Below, piece after piece: positions 1-8,565 of a DNA stretch of 33,408 nt. Each line of letters begins with the position of its first letter. Position 1 is the first letter of the stretch. The DNA is from Verrucomicrobiota bacterium. Its GTDB lineage: Bacteria > Verrucomicrobiota > Verrucomicrobiia > Limisphaerales > VHDF01. Under the pieces are notes generated by a model that saw only the letters and a program-made list of their open reading frames with translations, was not told where the DNA came from and ran no database searches. A program made the position numbers and the translations under genes. Where the stretch lies: contig VHDF01000047.1 of assembly GCA_016871495.1 (NCBI GenBank), positions 1 through 33,408 of the forward strand. The letters are read 5' to 3'.

Positions 1-275
1 GATTGCAGCGTCGCCACCAAGGCGAGGGTGTTTCCGGAGAGTTTGTTGGTGAGCCCAAAGGTCACCGTGATGGTTTCTCCGTTTTCGACGATGGCATTGG
101 CGGCTCCGCAGCCGCTTTGGGCGGATATGTGAGCCACGTCGAAAGGTCTTGGGTTGAATGAAGTTGCGCTGGCGGAGCTGGTGGAGCCCACAGCAAATAC
201 GGCCATCATTAAGGCCGCGAGCCATTGCCAGGCACGACTCCTTTGCCTAGGCACGGTATAGGTATCGCGTTTCAT
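1..275 (-). CDS. Secreted protein, N-terminal part only (cut by window edge)
   Basis: An open frame runs leftwards from an ATG at 275 off the window edge without a stop. It starts with a basic stretch (MKRDTYTVPRQRSRAW), then a hydrophobic core (LAALMMAVFAVG) and small residues ending SASA, which reads as a Sec signal peptide cleaved near residue 38. The mature start has a single Cys and a strand-rich stretch (ENGETITVTFGLTNKLSG) of the kind seen in beta-sandwich domains of large secreted Verrucomicrobial proteins. A second in-frame ATG at 299 would add eight residues. No Shine-Dalgarno is visible for either start. The function cannot be assigned from this fragment. Confidence 0.6.
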   Translation of the reverse strand, partial: MKRDTYTVPRQRSRAWQWLAALMMAVFAVGSTSSASATSFNPRPFDVAHISAQSGCGAANAIVENGETITVTFGLTNKLSGNTLALVATLQ

Positions 276-299
276 GGGGTCTATTGTGTGTCTGTTCAT

Positions 300-981
300 G
301 GTTTTGTCGTATTGGCTATGGGTAAATTCATTTAAGCGCGGCGCCGGTTTTTTGCAACAAAAAGTATTTTGGTTCATGCAGTTCTGTTCGTGACACGTGC
401 CCGATTCCCACCCTCATGGCCCAACCCTTTCGGCCGTCCAAAACGCTTTGCCGACGGCTATAACGACCTTTCGGAGCTGATCCAATCCGCTCCAAACCGT
501 GCTCTTACTGCTGTCGTTTTCTGGGTCGATATCGCGGGCATTCCGTCATCCCGCGACGTTTTTCTACGAGGGTAGAAAAGAGCTAGTCCCGAACAATTGC
601 TGTCAGAGTTACGCATTTTCAATGCTTTGCGCAAGGAAAAAGTGTGCTGCGCCCCAAGGGTCTTTCGGGTGGAGCACCGAAAGAACCGGCCCGCACGATA
701 ACGATTAGCATAAGAGATGCCAGGAGCAGGCTTTGGCGCCTGGGTTATCGCCGTGTTCAAATGGACTCGAAGGCCGAGGTTTCCGAGCGAGTCATTCTTC
801 ATGGATTTCCGCGCGGCTCGCGAGCTCAGCAGCTTTCATTTTGAATGATCAAGGTAGGGCGCGCACTCCGCTGCGCGCCGAAACCGGGTGTTTCCAAAGG
901 CGGCGCGCACGGAGTGACGCGCCCTACCCACCAAAATGAGAACGACTGTCGCGAGCTTCCTTCATCTTGTCGTTCTTAGTC
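300..981. other. Non-coding stretch between the secreted-protein gene and yajQ
   Basis: About 680 bases with only short overlapping open frames on both strands. None has a recognisable domain, a plausible start or a convincing translation. The left end (300-370) is AT-richer than its surroundings and probably carries the promoter of the leftward secreted-protein gene, although I could not pick out a clear -35/-10 pair. The right part holds the palindromic repeat at 853-929. I see no tRNA, riboswitch or clear intrinsic terminator. Confidence 0.55.
853..929. repeat. Palindromic repeat (GGTAGGGCGCG family)
   Basis: An imperfect inverted repeat: a left arm beginning GGTAGGGCGCG (853-880), a spacer of about 20 bases, and a right arm ending CGCGCCCTACC (901-929). 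The two arms match over about 28 bases with only an indel or two. A related element with the same GGTAGGGCG outer arms lies at 12863-12947, so this is a dispersed family and not a gene-specific terminator. Elements like this resemble REP/MITE-type palindromes. It is intergenic, about 50 bases beyond the 3' end of yajQ, where it could also stop transcription. Confidence 0.8.
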
Positions 982-1467
982 TCAATCGCGAAAATTCTGA
1001 AAGTTGAGAGCAAGCGGAAAGTCCTTTCCTTTCACGGCGGCGATGACGGATTGCAAGTCATCCCTGCTTTTGCCGCTGACTCGAACGGTATCCCCTTGAA
1101 TCTGTGCGGTGACTTTGAGGCCGAGTTGTCTCACGAAGGTGGCGATTTCCTTGGCAACGGTCGAGTCGAGGCCCTGTTTGATTTTGATGGTTTGGCGCGC
1201 GTGACCCAAGGGCGACAGGTCAGGATCCCCTTTGTCCACGTTTTTTGGACTGACGCCTCGTTTGGAGAGTTTGGTCGTGACCATTTCGACGAGCGTTTTC
1301 ATTTTGTAGGCATCGAGAGCGGTCAAGTGGATCTCATTTTTCTCCAGATTGATCTCGGCCGGGCTGTCTTTGAAATCGAAGCGCGTGGCGAGTTCTTTGC
1401 GCGCCTGGTTGACGGCGTTCTCGATTTCCATGGAGTTGACTTCTGAAACAATGTCGAAGGTGGGCAT
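982..1467 (-). CDS. yajQ: YajQ/UPF0234 family nucleotide-binding protein
   Basis: 161 residues, the usual full length of the family. It begins MPTFDIVSEVNSMEIENAVNQ and carries the conserved stretches RFDFKDSPAEI, EVMTTKL-like (EMVTTKLSKRGV) and RQTIKIKQGLDSTVAKEI, ending in the typical PLALNFQNFRD tail. YajQ proteins are small cytosolic proteins with two RRM-like folds; some members bind cyclic di-GMP or nucleotides and affect transcription. The ATG at 1467 lies six bases after the stop of the upstream hpnA gene, so the two are probably co-transcribed. No clear Shine-Dalgarno is visible. The family assignment is secure; the molecular role in this organism is not known. Confidence 0.95.
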   Translation of the reverse strand: MPTFDIVSEVNSMEIENAVNQARKELATRFDFKDSPAEINLEKNEIHLTALDAYKMKTLVEMVTTKLSKRGVSPKNVDKGDPDLSPLGHARQTIKIKQGLDSTVAKEIATFVRQLGLKVTAQIQGDTVRVSGKSRDDLQSVIAAVKGKDFPLALNFQNFRD

Positions 1468-1473
1468 AGGCGT

Positions 1474-2493
1474 TTAGCGGCGTTGAGGTTTGGAGAGATA
1501 GCCGTTGGTGGAAAACCAAGCAATCGCATCTTCGAAAGCTTGGCGCGGGGAGGTTTGGGGCATGCCTAATTCCTGGATGGCTTTGGCGGGGTTGAAGTAC
1601 ATCTTGTATCGAGCCATCTTCACACCCGCCAGGGGTGCTCGTGGCGGGGTGCCGGTAAGCCAGGAAAGGCTCTCGTTGCAGAGGGCGGCGGCGTAGGCAA
1701 GGGCGTATGGAATGCGAAATAGTGGCGCTTTCGACCCCCCAATCTCAGCGATGAGCTTCAGCGTCTCGCCCATGCTCCAGTTGCCTTGTGCGTTCCCGAG
1801 GATATAGCGTTCTCCAATACGTCCTTTCGACGCGGCGAGGATATGGCCGCAGGCCACGTCGCGCACGTGAACCCAGTTTAATCCGGTGTCGAGAAAGGCC
1901 GGCATGCGTCCGGAGAGGAGATCCACGATAACCTGGCCTGTCGGCGTGGGTTTGGCGTCACGCGGACCGATCGGGGCGCTGGGATTGACGATCACCACGG
2001 GAACTCCTTGTTGCGCCATGTTCAGCGCCACACCCTCGGCTTTCCATTTCGATCTTTTGTAGTGATTGGACATTTGCGATTCGCTCACCGGAGCTGTTTC
2101 GTCGGTCGGTTGGACGGGATTTTTACCGTCTTGCGGAAGACCGATGCAGCCCACGGTGCTGGTATAAACGACACGCGAGCATCCGGCCATCCGGGCGGCA
2201 TTCAAAACATTTCGCGTTCCTTCGACGTTGTCTTCATACATCGGGGCGTAGTCGCGCAGCCACAAGTGGTAACTGGCGGCGGTGTGAAAACACCACTCGC
2301 TTCCCCGCAACGCGCGCTCCAGGCCGGGACGATTGCGGATGTCTCCCTCCACGATTTCGCAGTCCAAGCCGTCCAGCCCGAGGCGAAGGCTGTTCTTGCG
2401 GCAGAGCGCCTTGACTTCATGTCCGGCGCGGAGGAGCTCGGCCACGAGATTGGATCCGACGAAGCCTGAAGCTCCTGTCACGAAACACTTCAT
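1474..2493 (-). CDS. hpnA: HpnA-like NAD(P)-dependent sugar epimerase/reductase (extended SDR)
   Basis: 339 residues from the ATG at 2493, chosen because the Rossmann motif TGASGFVG then sits at residues 6-13; a longer frame upstream adds only non-conserved residues. The active-site YxxxK is Y145-K149 (HYKRSK), with a Ser/Thr near residue 112 (VVYTSTVG). The stretches NVEGTRNVL, VVIVNPSAPIGPRDAKPTPTG, GRMPAFLDTGLNWVHVRDVA and ARYKMYF match the hopanoid-associated epimerase HpnA over nearly its whole length. No other hopanoid gene is in the window, so a hopanoid role is inference; a general dihydroflavonol-reductase-like enzyme is the alternative. It leads a two-gene unit with yajQ and diverges from the gene at 2671. 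Confidence 0.88.
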   Translation of the reverse strand: MKCFVTGASGFVGSNLVAELLRAGHEVKALCRKNSLRLGLDGLDCEIVEGDIRNRPGLERALRGSEWCFHTAASYHLWLRDYAPMYEDNVEGTRNVLNAARMAGCSRVVYTSTVGCIGLPQDGKNPVQPTDETAPVSESQMSNHYKRSKWKAEGVALNMAQQGVPVVIVNPSAPIGPRDAKPTPTGQVIVDLLSGRMPAFLDTGLNWVHVRDVACGHILAASKGRIGERYILGNAQGNWSMGETLKLIAEIGGSKAPLFRIPYALAYAAALCNESLSWLTGTPPRAPLAGVKMARYKMYFNPAKAIQELGMPQTSPRQAFEDAIAWFSTNGYLSKPQRR

Positions 2494-2670
2494 GCGTCGA
2501 TTCTGAAGGGTCGGACAGGTGAAGGAAAGCGCGCGGTGCATCGGTATTGCCAGGTCCGCCGGGAGCGATCACATTCCTTCCGATCCGGACAAGCTCATCG
2601 ATTTTCATTTGAAGACGCTGTTGCGCTCGTGTGGGATTAACCCGGCCGGCATCATTAACTCGCAAAGCCC

Positions 2671-5600
2671 ATGAAAAGTTCGTTCCTACTCATCGTTCGT
2701 CACGTCACTGTGATGCTGGCCGTCATGGCGGGGGTTCTGAGTGCCCTGGCCGCCGAACCGCTCCGCGTTTTCATCCGCGGGGGGCAGTCGAACCGGGGCC
2801 AGGAGGTTCACGCTCATCCGCGATTCCTTGGAGAGTGGACTCAACTCTTGACCGGGCGCGGCATGAAGGTGGAAGGCGCCATGGAGCTGCCCACCGCCGA
2901 GCAGTTGGAGCGAACGGACGTGTTGGTGATGTATGCGCAGGAGGGGGGCGATGTTCCGGAGGAGAAACGGCCGGGATTGGAGGCGTTCCTAAAGCGGGGT
3001 GGAGGCTTGGTCGTGCTGCACACAGCCACAGTGCCGCTCAACAAACCGGGGCATTCCGCTTACTTGAAATCGGTGATCGGGGGGTCTTGGGTCTGGAACC
3101 AGACCAAGTGGCTGGAGGGACCGATGTCGTTTTACTACACCGACCAGACGCATCCGATCACTCGTGGAGCCGCGAACTTTGATCTGAACGACGAAATCTA
3201 TTACGACATGGATCTGGATCCTTCGATCCGGATTCTCGGAGCGGCCTACACGCCCAACACCAGGAACGCCCGCCGGAACGATCCGCGGGGCCAGCCCACG
3301 GGCGGGAAGGTCACGGTTTACGATATTCAGCCCCAGATGTGGACGTTCGAAAGGACGCTGGAAGGGGGGAAGCCGTACCGGGCGTTCGTCTCGATTCCCG
3401 GTCATCAGTTCCGCACCTTTCATCTTCCGCATTATCGCGCGGTGCTGCTCCGGGGCATTGCTTGGGCGGGGAAGCGGGAGGCCTTGGATGCTTTCGCCAA
3501 GCCGGAGGAGCTGGCGTCCTTGAGATATCCCGAGGGGGGGCCCTCGTTGCCCGCCAAATCCAAGGCGCAGCTTGATTTGCATCCGGAATTCGAAATGTCC
3601 CTTGTGGCGGCGGAACCCTTGATCAACAAGCCCATGAACATCGATTGGGATGAGAAGGGCCGTCTTTGGGTGGCGGAGACTCCGGAATATCCGGACGGGC
3701 GCTATGCGAACGGTCCGGCGGATCTGGTCCAGCAGTGGACGGAAGGCCGTTTGAACGAGGAGACCCGGCGGTATGAACGTCCGGCCTACGATAAGATTTC
3801 GATTTTGACGGACTCCGACGGTGACGGGCTCATGGATCGCAAGCAGATCTTCCATGAGGGCCTTGAATTGGTGACCAGCTTGGTCCTGCACAAGGACGGG
3901 GTGATTGTGTCCCAGGCGCCTGACGTTTTATTTTTGCGCGACACGAACGGTGACGGGCGGGCGGATGTGGTTGAAAAGCTTTATACGGGATTGGGCGTTC
4001 AGGACACCCACGCTGTTCTCAATAATTTGCGGTGGGGGTTTGACGGCTGGATTTACGGCACGCATGGCTACAGCGCGGGCAAGGTGAAGTCCGGTGATGG
4101 CAGCAAGGAATATGGAACCATCGGTTCCGGCGTGGTGAGGTTCAAACCGGATGGTTCCGCGTTCGAGCAGTTTTCCTCCAAAGGGGGTAATACCTGGGGT
4201 TTGCAGATGGCGTGGGACCATGAGGTCTTTTGGACGCAGCCCACGAGCGGGGATCTGTTGATGCACGTCGTCATGAGTGAGGCCCAGGTGGCGGGGAGCA
4301 AGACACCGGGCCTGACTTCGTTCAAAGTCGTGAGCAAGAGTATTCAGACTTTCCCGCTCATTCCCTACGAACAACTGCCTTACGTACAGATCGATTTAGT
4401 GGGTCGTTTCACCGCGGCGGCGGGCACGGTGATTTATGGAGGGGGTGCCTGGCCGACCCGTTGGAATCAGGCTTATCTGACGACGGAGCCCACGATCAAC
4501 ATCGTGCATCACCAGCACGTGCGACCCGAGGGTGTGAGCTATGCGGCAAGCCGCGAAACGGGCAGGGAATCGGTGGAGTTCATCGGAGGCAAGGATATGT
4601 GGTTCCGGCCGATCGAAGTCCGCACCGGTCCGGATGGTGCGGTCTACGTGGTCGATTTTTACAATCAGGCGGTGATTCACAACGACACGCGCGGACCTAA
4701 ACATGGTCCGAAGAACGCTGCGGTGCGTCCCGACCGGGACCACTATTACGGCCGGATCTGGAGGGTGCATCACAAGGAATCCAGGAAACTGGAGGCGGCC
4801 AAGCTGGAAGGGGTAGGGGGCCGCGAGCTGGCGCGGGCTTTGGAACACCCCAATGACCATACGCGCATGAACGCCGTGCGGCTCCTGGTTGAGAAGGGAT
4901 TGGAGGATGGGGGAGAGCTGGCCCGGATCGTGGCTGGGGAAAAACCCGCGCACGCCAAGGTGGGGGCGCTTTGGGCCCTGGCCCGGCTCGGCAGGCTTGG
5001 CCCTTCCACCGTTTCCCAAGCCGCACGAGACGGTTCTGCCGCGGTAAGGAGGAACGCGCTCATGGCGGCGGCGGGAAGCGCATCGGGTGCTCTCGTGCGG
5101 TCCGCCCTCAAGTCGGAAAGCCTGCGATTGGCCGGGGAGTCGGACCGGTCGGTCGCGTTGCAAGCGCTGCTGGCGCTGGCTGAGTTCGATCTGAGTGCCG
5201 AAGAAGCAGTTTCGCTGGTCCGGATGTATCCCGGGATCGCGGATGCCCATGTGAGAGCCGCATTCATGAGAGCGGCGCATCGTTCGCCCGCAGCGTTCCT
5301 GGACGCGGCGTTCGCATCGAGCGATGCGGGAAAACTGGGTCCGATGGTCAATGCCCTGACCTCGACGCTGGTGGGAGCGAAGCCCGAGGAAGCGGCGAAG
5401 CTTGCGATTCTGGTGTCGAAGAAGGGTGAGGATCGAAATGCGAGCAAGAAGACCATTCTGGACAGTTTGGCGGCGTCCTCCTCGGCCCCTCCGGCTTGGA
5501 CATCCGAACTGAAGGACGCCTTGCGGGCGCTGTTGCGTTCCGCGGATCTCCAAGTCGCGGCCGCGGCCTTGCCGGTGGCGGTTCGATGGGATGAAGGCAA

Positions 5601-7815
5601 CACCTTGAGCAAGGAAACGAGGCAGGTGGGCGGCAAACTGATGGATCGACTCTCGGCGTCGGGCGCAAGTGTGGAGTCCCGCGTCGAGAGCGCGCGCATT
5701 CTGCTGTCCACGCGCAAGATCAACGAGGGCATCCTTGGAAGGTTAGGATCCGTTTTGTCAGAGGGCACGGGCCCGTTACAAATGCAGTTGATCGAGGTTT
5801 TGGGGGGCTTGCAGGACGCTGAAGCGGGCTCCTTGTTGGTGAGTGTGCTGCCGAAGCTGGGCGGGGAGGGGCAAGCGGCGGCCGTGAGCCAGATTTTAAA
5901 GCGCGCTCCTTGGTCCCTGGCCTTGGTGCAGGCTTTGGACTCGGGTGCGGTCCGCTACGAAATTCTCGGGCCCGCCAACGCTTATCGGCTTCGCCAGCAT
6001 CCGGACAATCAGGTGGCCGAGAGGGCGGCCGCCGTGATCGCCAGGCTGCGCGGGCCTGAGATGAAGGAAAAGGATGCGTTGATCGCCCGATTCGTGAAGG
6101 AAGTTGAGAAACCGGGCAATACCGCCAAAGGGAAGGAACTGTTCAACGTCAACTGCGGGGTTTGCCATCAGTTCGGGGGGGGAGGCAAGTACGTGGGGCC
6201 TCCTTTGGACGGCATTGGAGCGCATGGACCGTCGGAATTGCTGGTCCACATTCTGGATCCCAATCGAGAAGTTGATTTGAGTTTCACAGCGTGGAGCATC
6301 GAGACGAAGGACGGGGAATCTTTGCAGGGGGTGATCGCGCGGGAAAACAACGCGATGATCGCACTGCGAGACGCGTCCGGGGAGAGGGAAGTGCCCAAGA
6401 CCACGGTCGCTTCGAGGAGGAATACGGGTCGTTCTTTGATGCCGGAAGGTTTTGAGGCACTCGGCGAGGAAGGACTGCGCGACCTGTTAGCCTACATGTC
6501 GGCGGGAGAGAACCGCTATCGTTTCGTGGACCTGTTGGGCGCTTACACTGCGGACAGCCGCAGGGGCATGTATCGCACCGTGCAATCCGACGTGGAACGG
6601 CTGCACCTTACGAAACGGGGCGCCGTGGTCGCGCACGGTATTCCCTTCCGGATCTCGGAGCCGGGCCGGCATCGACAAGGATACGACGTGGTCGTGTTGA
6701 AGGGAGGGGCGGGAAGAGAGATGTTTTCGAGAACGCTGCCGCAAAAAGTGGAGGCGAAGGTGGTATTGCCGGCGCGCCAACTGCACTTTCTGGGGGGCAT
6801 TGCCGGCTGGGGATATCCGGCGATCGCAGAGAAACTTCCGGCCCTGAAAGCCAGCGTGCGGTATGCGAGCGGCAGCACGGAATCGTTCACCCTGCACAAT
6901 GCGGTGGAGTTTGCGGACTACAACAAGGTTGTGGAGGTGCCGGGATCCAAGCTGGTGCGGGGATTGACGGAAGGGGATCAACTGCGGCTGCATTCGTTGA
7001 AGCTGGGACGGAACGAGGTCGTGGATTCCCTCACGCTCGAGAGTTTCAACAACGACGTGGCAGCGACGCTGGTGGCGATCACGGCGGATCTGAGCGACCA
7101 GGCTGTGCCCGGCCTTGAGGCGGTGACCCGGGGGGCGGCGGCGGCCCCTCCAGAGGCATTGAAGTGGGAAGCGGGAACCCGGGCGCTGCTGGTGGGAGGG
7201 GGCAGTTCCCATGATTTCCATCGCTTTTTCAACCTTGCGGATGTGCAGACTTTGAAGGAGGCCGGTCTGAGCGTGAATTACACGGAGCGCGCGGAGGTTA
7301 CCGCCGCGGAGCTTGGGAAGGTGGAGGTGGTGGTCTTAAGCGTGAACAGCGCGGGCTGGGATTCGCCGGACGTGCGACGGGAGCTCTTCGCGTTCGCGGG
7401 CAGGGGTAAAGGGATTGTGCTGCTGCATGCGGGGGTTTGGTTGAATTATCCCCGATGGCCGGAGTACAATCGGTCGATCGTCGGAGGCGCTTCACGCGGA
7501 CACGACCGGCTGGGGGAGTTCGGGGTGAAGATCCTGAACGAGGCGCATCCCATCACCCGCGGCGTCTCCAAGGAATTCAGACTGGTCGACGAACTTTATT
7601 ACTTCGAACCGGATCCTCAGGGATCTCCGATCGAGATTCTGGCGGAGACCACTCCCAGCGAAAAATTCAAGAAACCACATCCGAGTGTCTGGATCGTGAA
7701 ACATGATCAGGCTCGCATCGCGGGCATTGCCCTGGGACACGATGGACGGGCTCACAGCCACGAGGACTTTAAGAAACTGCTGATCAACGCGGTCCGCTGG
7801 GCGGCCAAGCGCTAG
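2671..7815 (+). CDS. Giant secreted ThuA / PVC-type haem c dehydrogenase / HEAT / ThuA protein
   Basis: 1714 residues. An N-terminal signal peptide ends around residue 28 (LSALAAEP). Residues about 31-270 form a ThuA-like domain (HTATVPLNKPG, THPITRG). Residues about 300-700 are a beta-propeller of the membrane-bound dehydrogenase / sorbosone-dehydrogenase type found in Planctomycetes and Verrucomicrobia (MNIDWDEKGRLWVAETPEYP, DSDGDGLMDR). Residues about 705-1130 are HEAT-like alpha repeats. A PVC-type cytochrome c domain follows, with haem-binding C1162-x-x-C1165-H1166 and a likely axial Met in SLMPEGFE. The last 200 residues (from about 1503) are a second ThuA domain (SSHDFHRFF, LLHAGVWLNYP, LGHDGRAHSHEDF). 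It probably acts in the periplasm in sugar or polysaccharide oxidation; the substrate is unknown. Transcription diverges from hpnA, with no obvious Shine-Dalgarno. Confidence 0.93.
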   Translation: MKSSFLLIVRHVTVMLAVMAGVLSALAAEPLRVFIRGGQSNRGQEVHAHPRFLGEWTQLLTGRGMKVEGAMELPTAEQLERTDVLVMYAQEGGDVPEEKRPGLEAFLKRGGGLVVLHTATVPLNKPGHSAYLKSVIGGSWVWNQTKWLEGPMSFYYTDQTHPITRGAANFDLNDEIYYDMDLDPSIRILGAAYTPNTRNARRNDPRGQPTGGKVTVYDIQPQMWTFERTLEGGKPYRAFVSIPGHQFRTFHLPHYRAVLLRGIAWAGKREALDAFAKPEELASLRYPEGGPSLPAKSKAQLDLHPEFEMSLVAAEPLINKPMNIDWDEKGRLWVAETPEYPDGRYANGPADLVQQWTEGRLNEETRRYERPAYDKISILTDSDGDGLMDRKQIFHEGLELVTSLVLHKDGVIVSQAPDVLFLRDTNGDGRADVVEKLYTGLGVQDTHAVLNNLRWGFDGWIYGTHGYSAGKVKSGDGSKEYGTIGSGVVRFKPDGSAFEQFSSKGGNTWGLQMAWDHEVFWTQPTSGDLLMHVVMSEAQVAGSKTPGLTSFKVVSKSIQTFPLIPYEQLPYVQIDLVGRFTAAAGTVIYGGGAWPTRWNQAYLTTEPTINIVHHQHVRPEGVSYAASRETGRESVEFIGGKDMWFRPIEVRTGPDGAVYVVDFYNQAVIHNDTRGPKHGPKNAAVRPDRDHYYGRIWRVHHKESRKLEAAKLEGVGGRELARALEHPNDHTRMNAVRLLVEKGLEDGGELARIVAGEKPAHAKVGALWALARLGRLGPSTVSQAARDGSAAVRRNALMAAAGSASGALVRSALKSESLRLAGESDRSVALQALLALAEFDLSAEEAVSLVRMYPGIADAHVRAAFMRAAHRSPAAFLDAAFASSDAGKLGPMVNALTSTLVGAKPEEAAKLAILVSKKGEDRNASKKTILDSLAASSSAPPAWTSELKDALRALLRSADLQVAAAALPVAVRWDEGNTLSKETRQVGGKLMDRLSASGASVESRVESARILLSTRKINEGILGRLGSVLSEGTGPLQMQLIEVLGGLQDAEAGSLLVSVLPKLGGEGQAAAVSQILKRAPWSLALVQALDSGAVRYEILGPANAYRLRQHPDNQVAERAAAVIARLRGPEMKEKDALIARFVKEVEKPGNTAKGKELFNVNCGVCHQFGGGGKYVGPPLDGIGAHGPSELLVHILDPNREVDLSFTAWSIETKDGESLQGVIARENNAMIALRDASGEREVPKTTVASRRNTGRSLMPEGFEALGEEGLRDLLAYMSAGENRYRFVDLLGAYTADSRRGMYRTVQSDVERLHLTKRGAVVAHGIPFRISEPGRHRQGYDVVVLKGGAGREMFSRTLPQKVEAKVVLPARQLHFLGGIAGWGYPAIAEKLPALKASVRYASGSTESFTLHNAVEFADYNKVVEVPGSKLVRGLTEGDQLRLHSLKLGRNEVVDSLTLESFNNDVAATLVAITADLSDQAVPGLEAVTRGAAAAPPEALKWEAGTRALLVGGGSSHDFHRFFNLADVQTLKEAGLSVNYTERAEVTAAELGKVEVVVLSVNSAGWDSPDVRRELFAFAGRGKGIVLLHAGVWLNYPRWPEYNRSIVGGASRGHDRLGEFGVKILNEAHPITRGVSKEFRLVDELYYFEPDPQGSPIEILAETTPSEKFKKPHPSVWIVKHDQARIAGIALGHDGRAHSHEDFKKLLINAVRWAAKR

Positions 7816-7951
7816 CCCGGATAATCCATACTGAGCTTGAATCCGCGACAGTACGCCGCGTGAGGGCACGCGGCCTACCATCGCGACTGCCTCCGTGTTT
7901 GTAGGCCCGGTGTCCTCACCGGGCGTCCCGTGCATGAAATTTCCGGGCTAG
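7812..7951. repeat. Composite palindromic element between convergent genes
   Basis: A 10-base inverted repeat (CTAGCCCGGA at 7812-7821, its complement at 7942-7951) brackets two further hairpins: GCCGCGTG/CACGCGGC within 7851-7878, and GCCCGGTG/CACCGGGC at 7905-7912 and 7917-7924. The TAG stop of the rightward gene is 7813-7815, and the TAG stop of the leftward HD gene is 7950-7948, so both genes end inside the outer arms. The hairpins could serve as a bidirectional terminator, though there is no T-tract. The layered symmetry looks more like a mobile palindromic element than a single terminator. Confidence 0.65.
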
Positions 7952-8565
7952 GCATCCCGTTGGAAAGTCCAGGGCTTGCCGAAAACGGTTTCGGCGAGCC
8001 CGCATTTGCGTTGAGCTCCGGCGATCTCCTCCTCGAGCGGGTCTCCGGTCCGGTCGGGAGTTAAAGAGACCACGATGACATCGGGGCGGGCCATGCCCCG
8101 CAGGGCGGCAACCCGAGCCAAATGCCGGCGGTCCAGTCCGTCGGCGACCCGAAGGAGGGCCGCGAGGGTGCGGACGTGGTCTTGTTGGACCGGATCGAGG
8201 CGCGCGAACGGTTCATGGTCGCGGCTCGGCTCGGCTTTGCGGTGGTAGCGGGCGATAAGGGAAAACACTTCGATTTCGAAAACGGTCCAGTGTTGCCAGG
8301 CAAATTCACGGATGAGGCGGGCGGAGGCTTTGTGATGTCCGCCGCCGTCGGGGCATTCGGACCAGCCGATGTCGTGGAGGAGTGCAGCGGCCTCGAGCCA
8401 TTCGGGCGCCGCAGGTGTCAGGCGGGGGAGCGGAGGTTCGGCACGCAGGGACTGCCAGAGTTGACAGCACAAGCGAGCCACCTGCTCGACGTGGGCGGGT
8501 TCGGCTTCGCGGGCCGCCAGCAACGCGGCGACTTCCGCACGGCGGCGAGTGTCCTGGATCATCAT
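7948..8565 (-). CDS. HD-domain protein, detached Ppx/GppA C-terminal-like module
   Basis: 205 residues from the ATG at 8565, which overlaps the stop of the upstream phosphatase gene by four bases (ATGA). The longer open frame upstream is the antisense or shifted reading of that gene. Candidate metal ligands are H25, H64-D65 (ALLHDIGW), H77/H78 (GGHHKAS), H108 (ARYHRK) and D142 (RVADGLDRRH). This layout matches the HD-type domain found at the C-terminus of long exopolyphosphatase/guanosine pentaphosphatases. Because it is translationally coupled to the short Ppx/GppA protein, the two probably work together on polyphosphate or (p)ppGpp turnover. An independent HD phosphohydrolase role is the alternative. 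Confidence 0.85.
   Translation of the reverse strand: MMIQDTRRRAEVAALLAAREAEPAHVEQVARLCCQLWQSLRAEPPLPRLTPAAPEWLEAAALLHDIGWSECPDGGGHHKASARLIREFAWQHWTVFEIEVFSLIARYHRKAEPSRDHEPFARLDPVQQDHVRTLAALLRVADGLDRRHLARVAALRGMARPDVIVVSLTPDRTGDPLEEEIAGAQRKCGLAETVFGKPWTFQRDA

Noticed and set aside
458-802. A 114-codon minus-strand frame in the left non-coding region
   Set aside because: No family resemblance, no ribosome-binding site, and overlapped by equally long frames on the other strand.
2609-2640. TTGAAG/GATTAA as a promoter for the giant haem protein gene
   Set aside because: The spacing of 20 bases is too long and no better pair was found, so it is not listed as a feature.
4396-5768. Long minus-strand frames inside the giant haem protein gene
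   Set aside because: Shadows of the HEAT-repeat region with unusual composition and no family resemblance.
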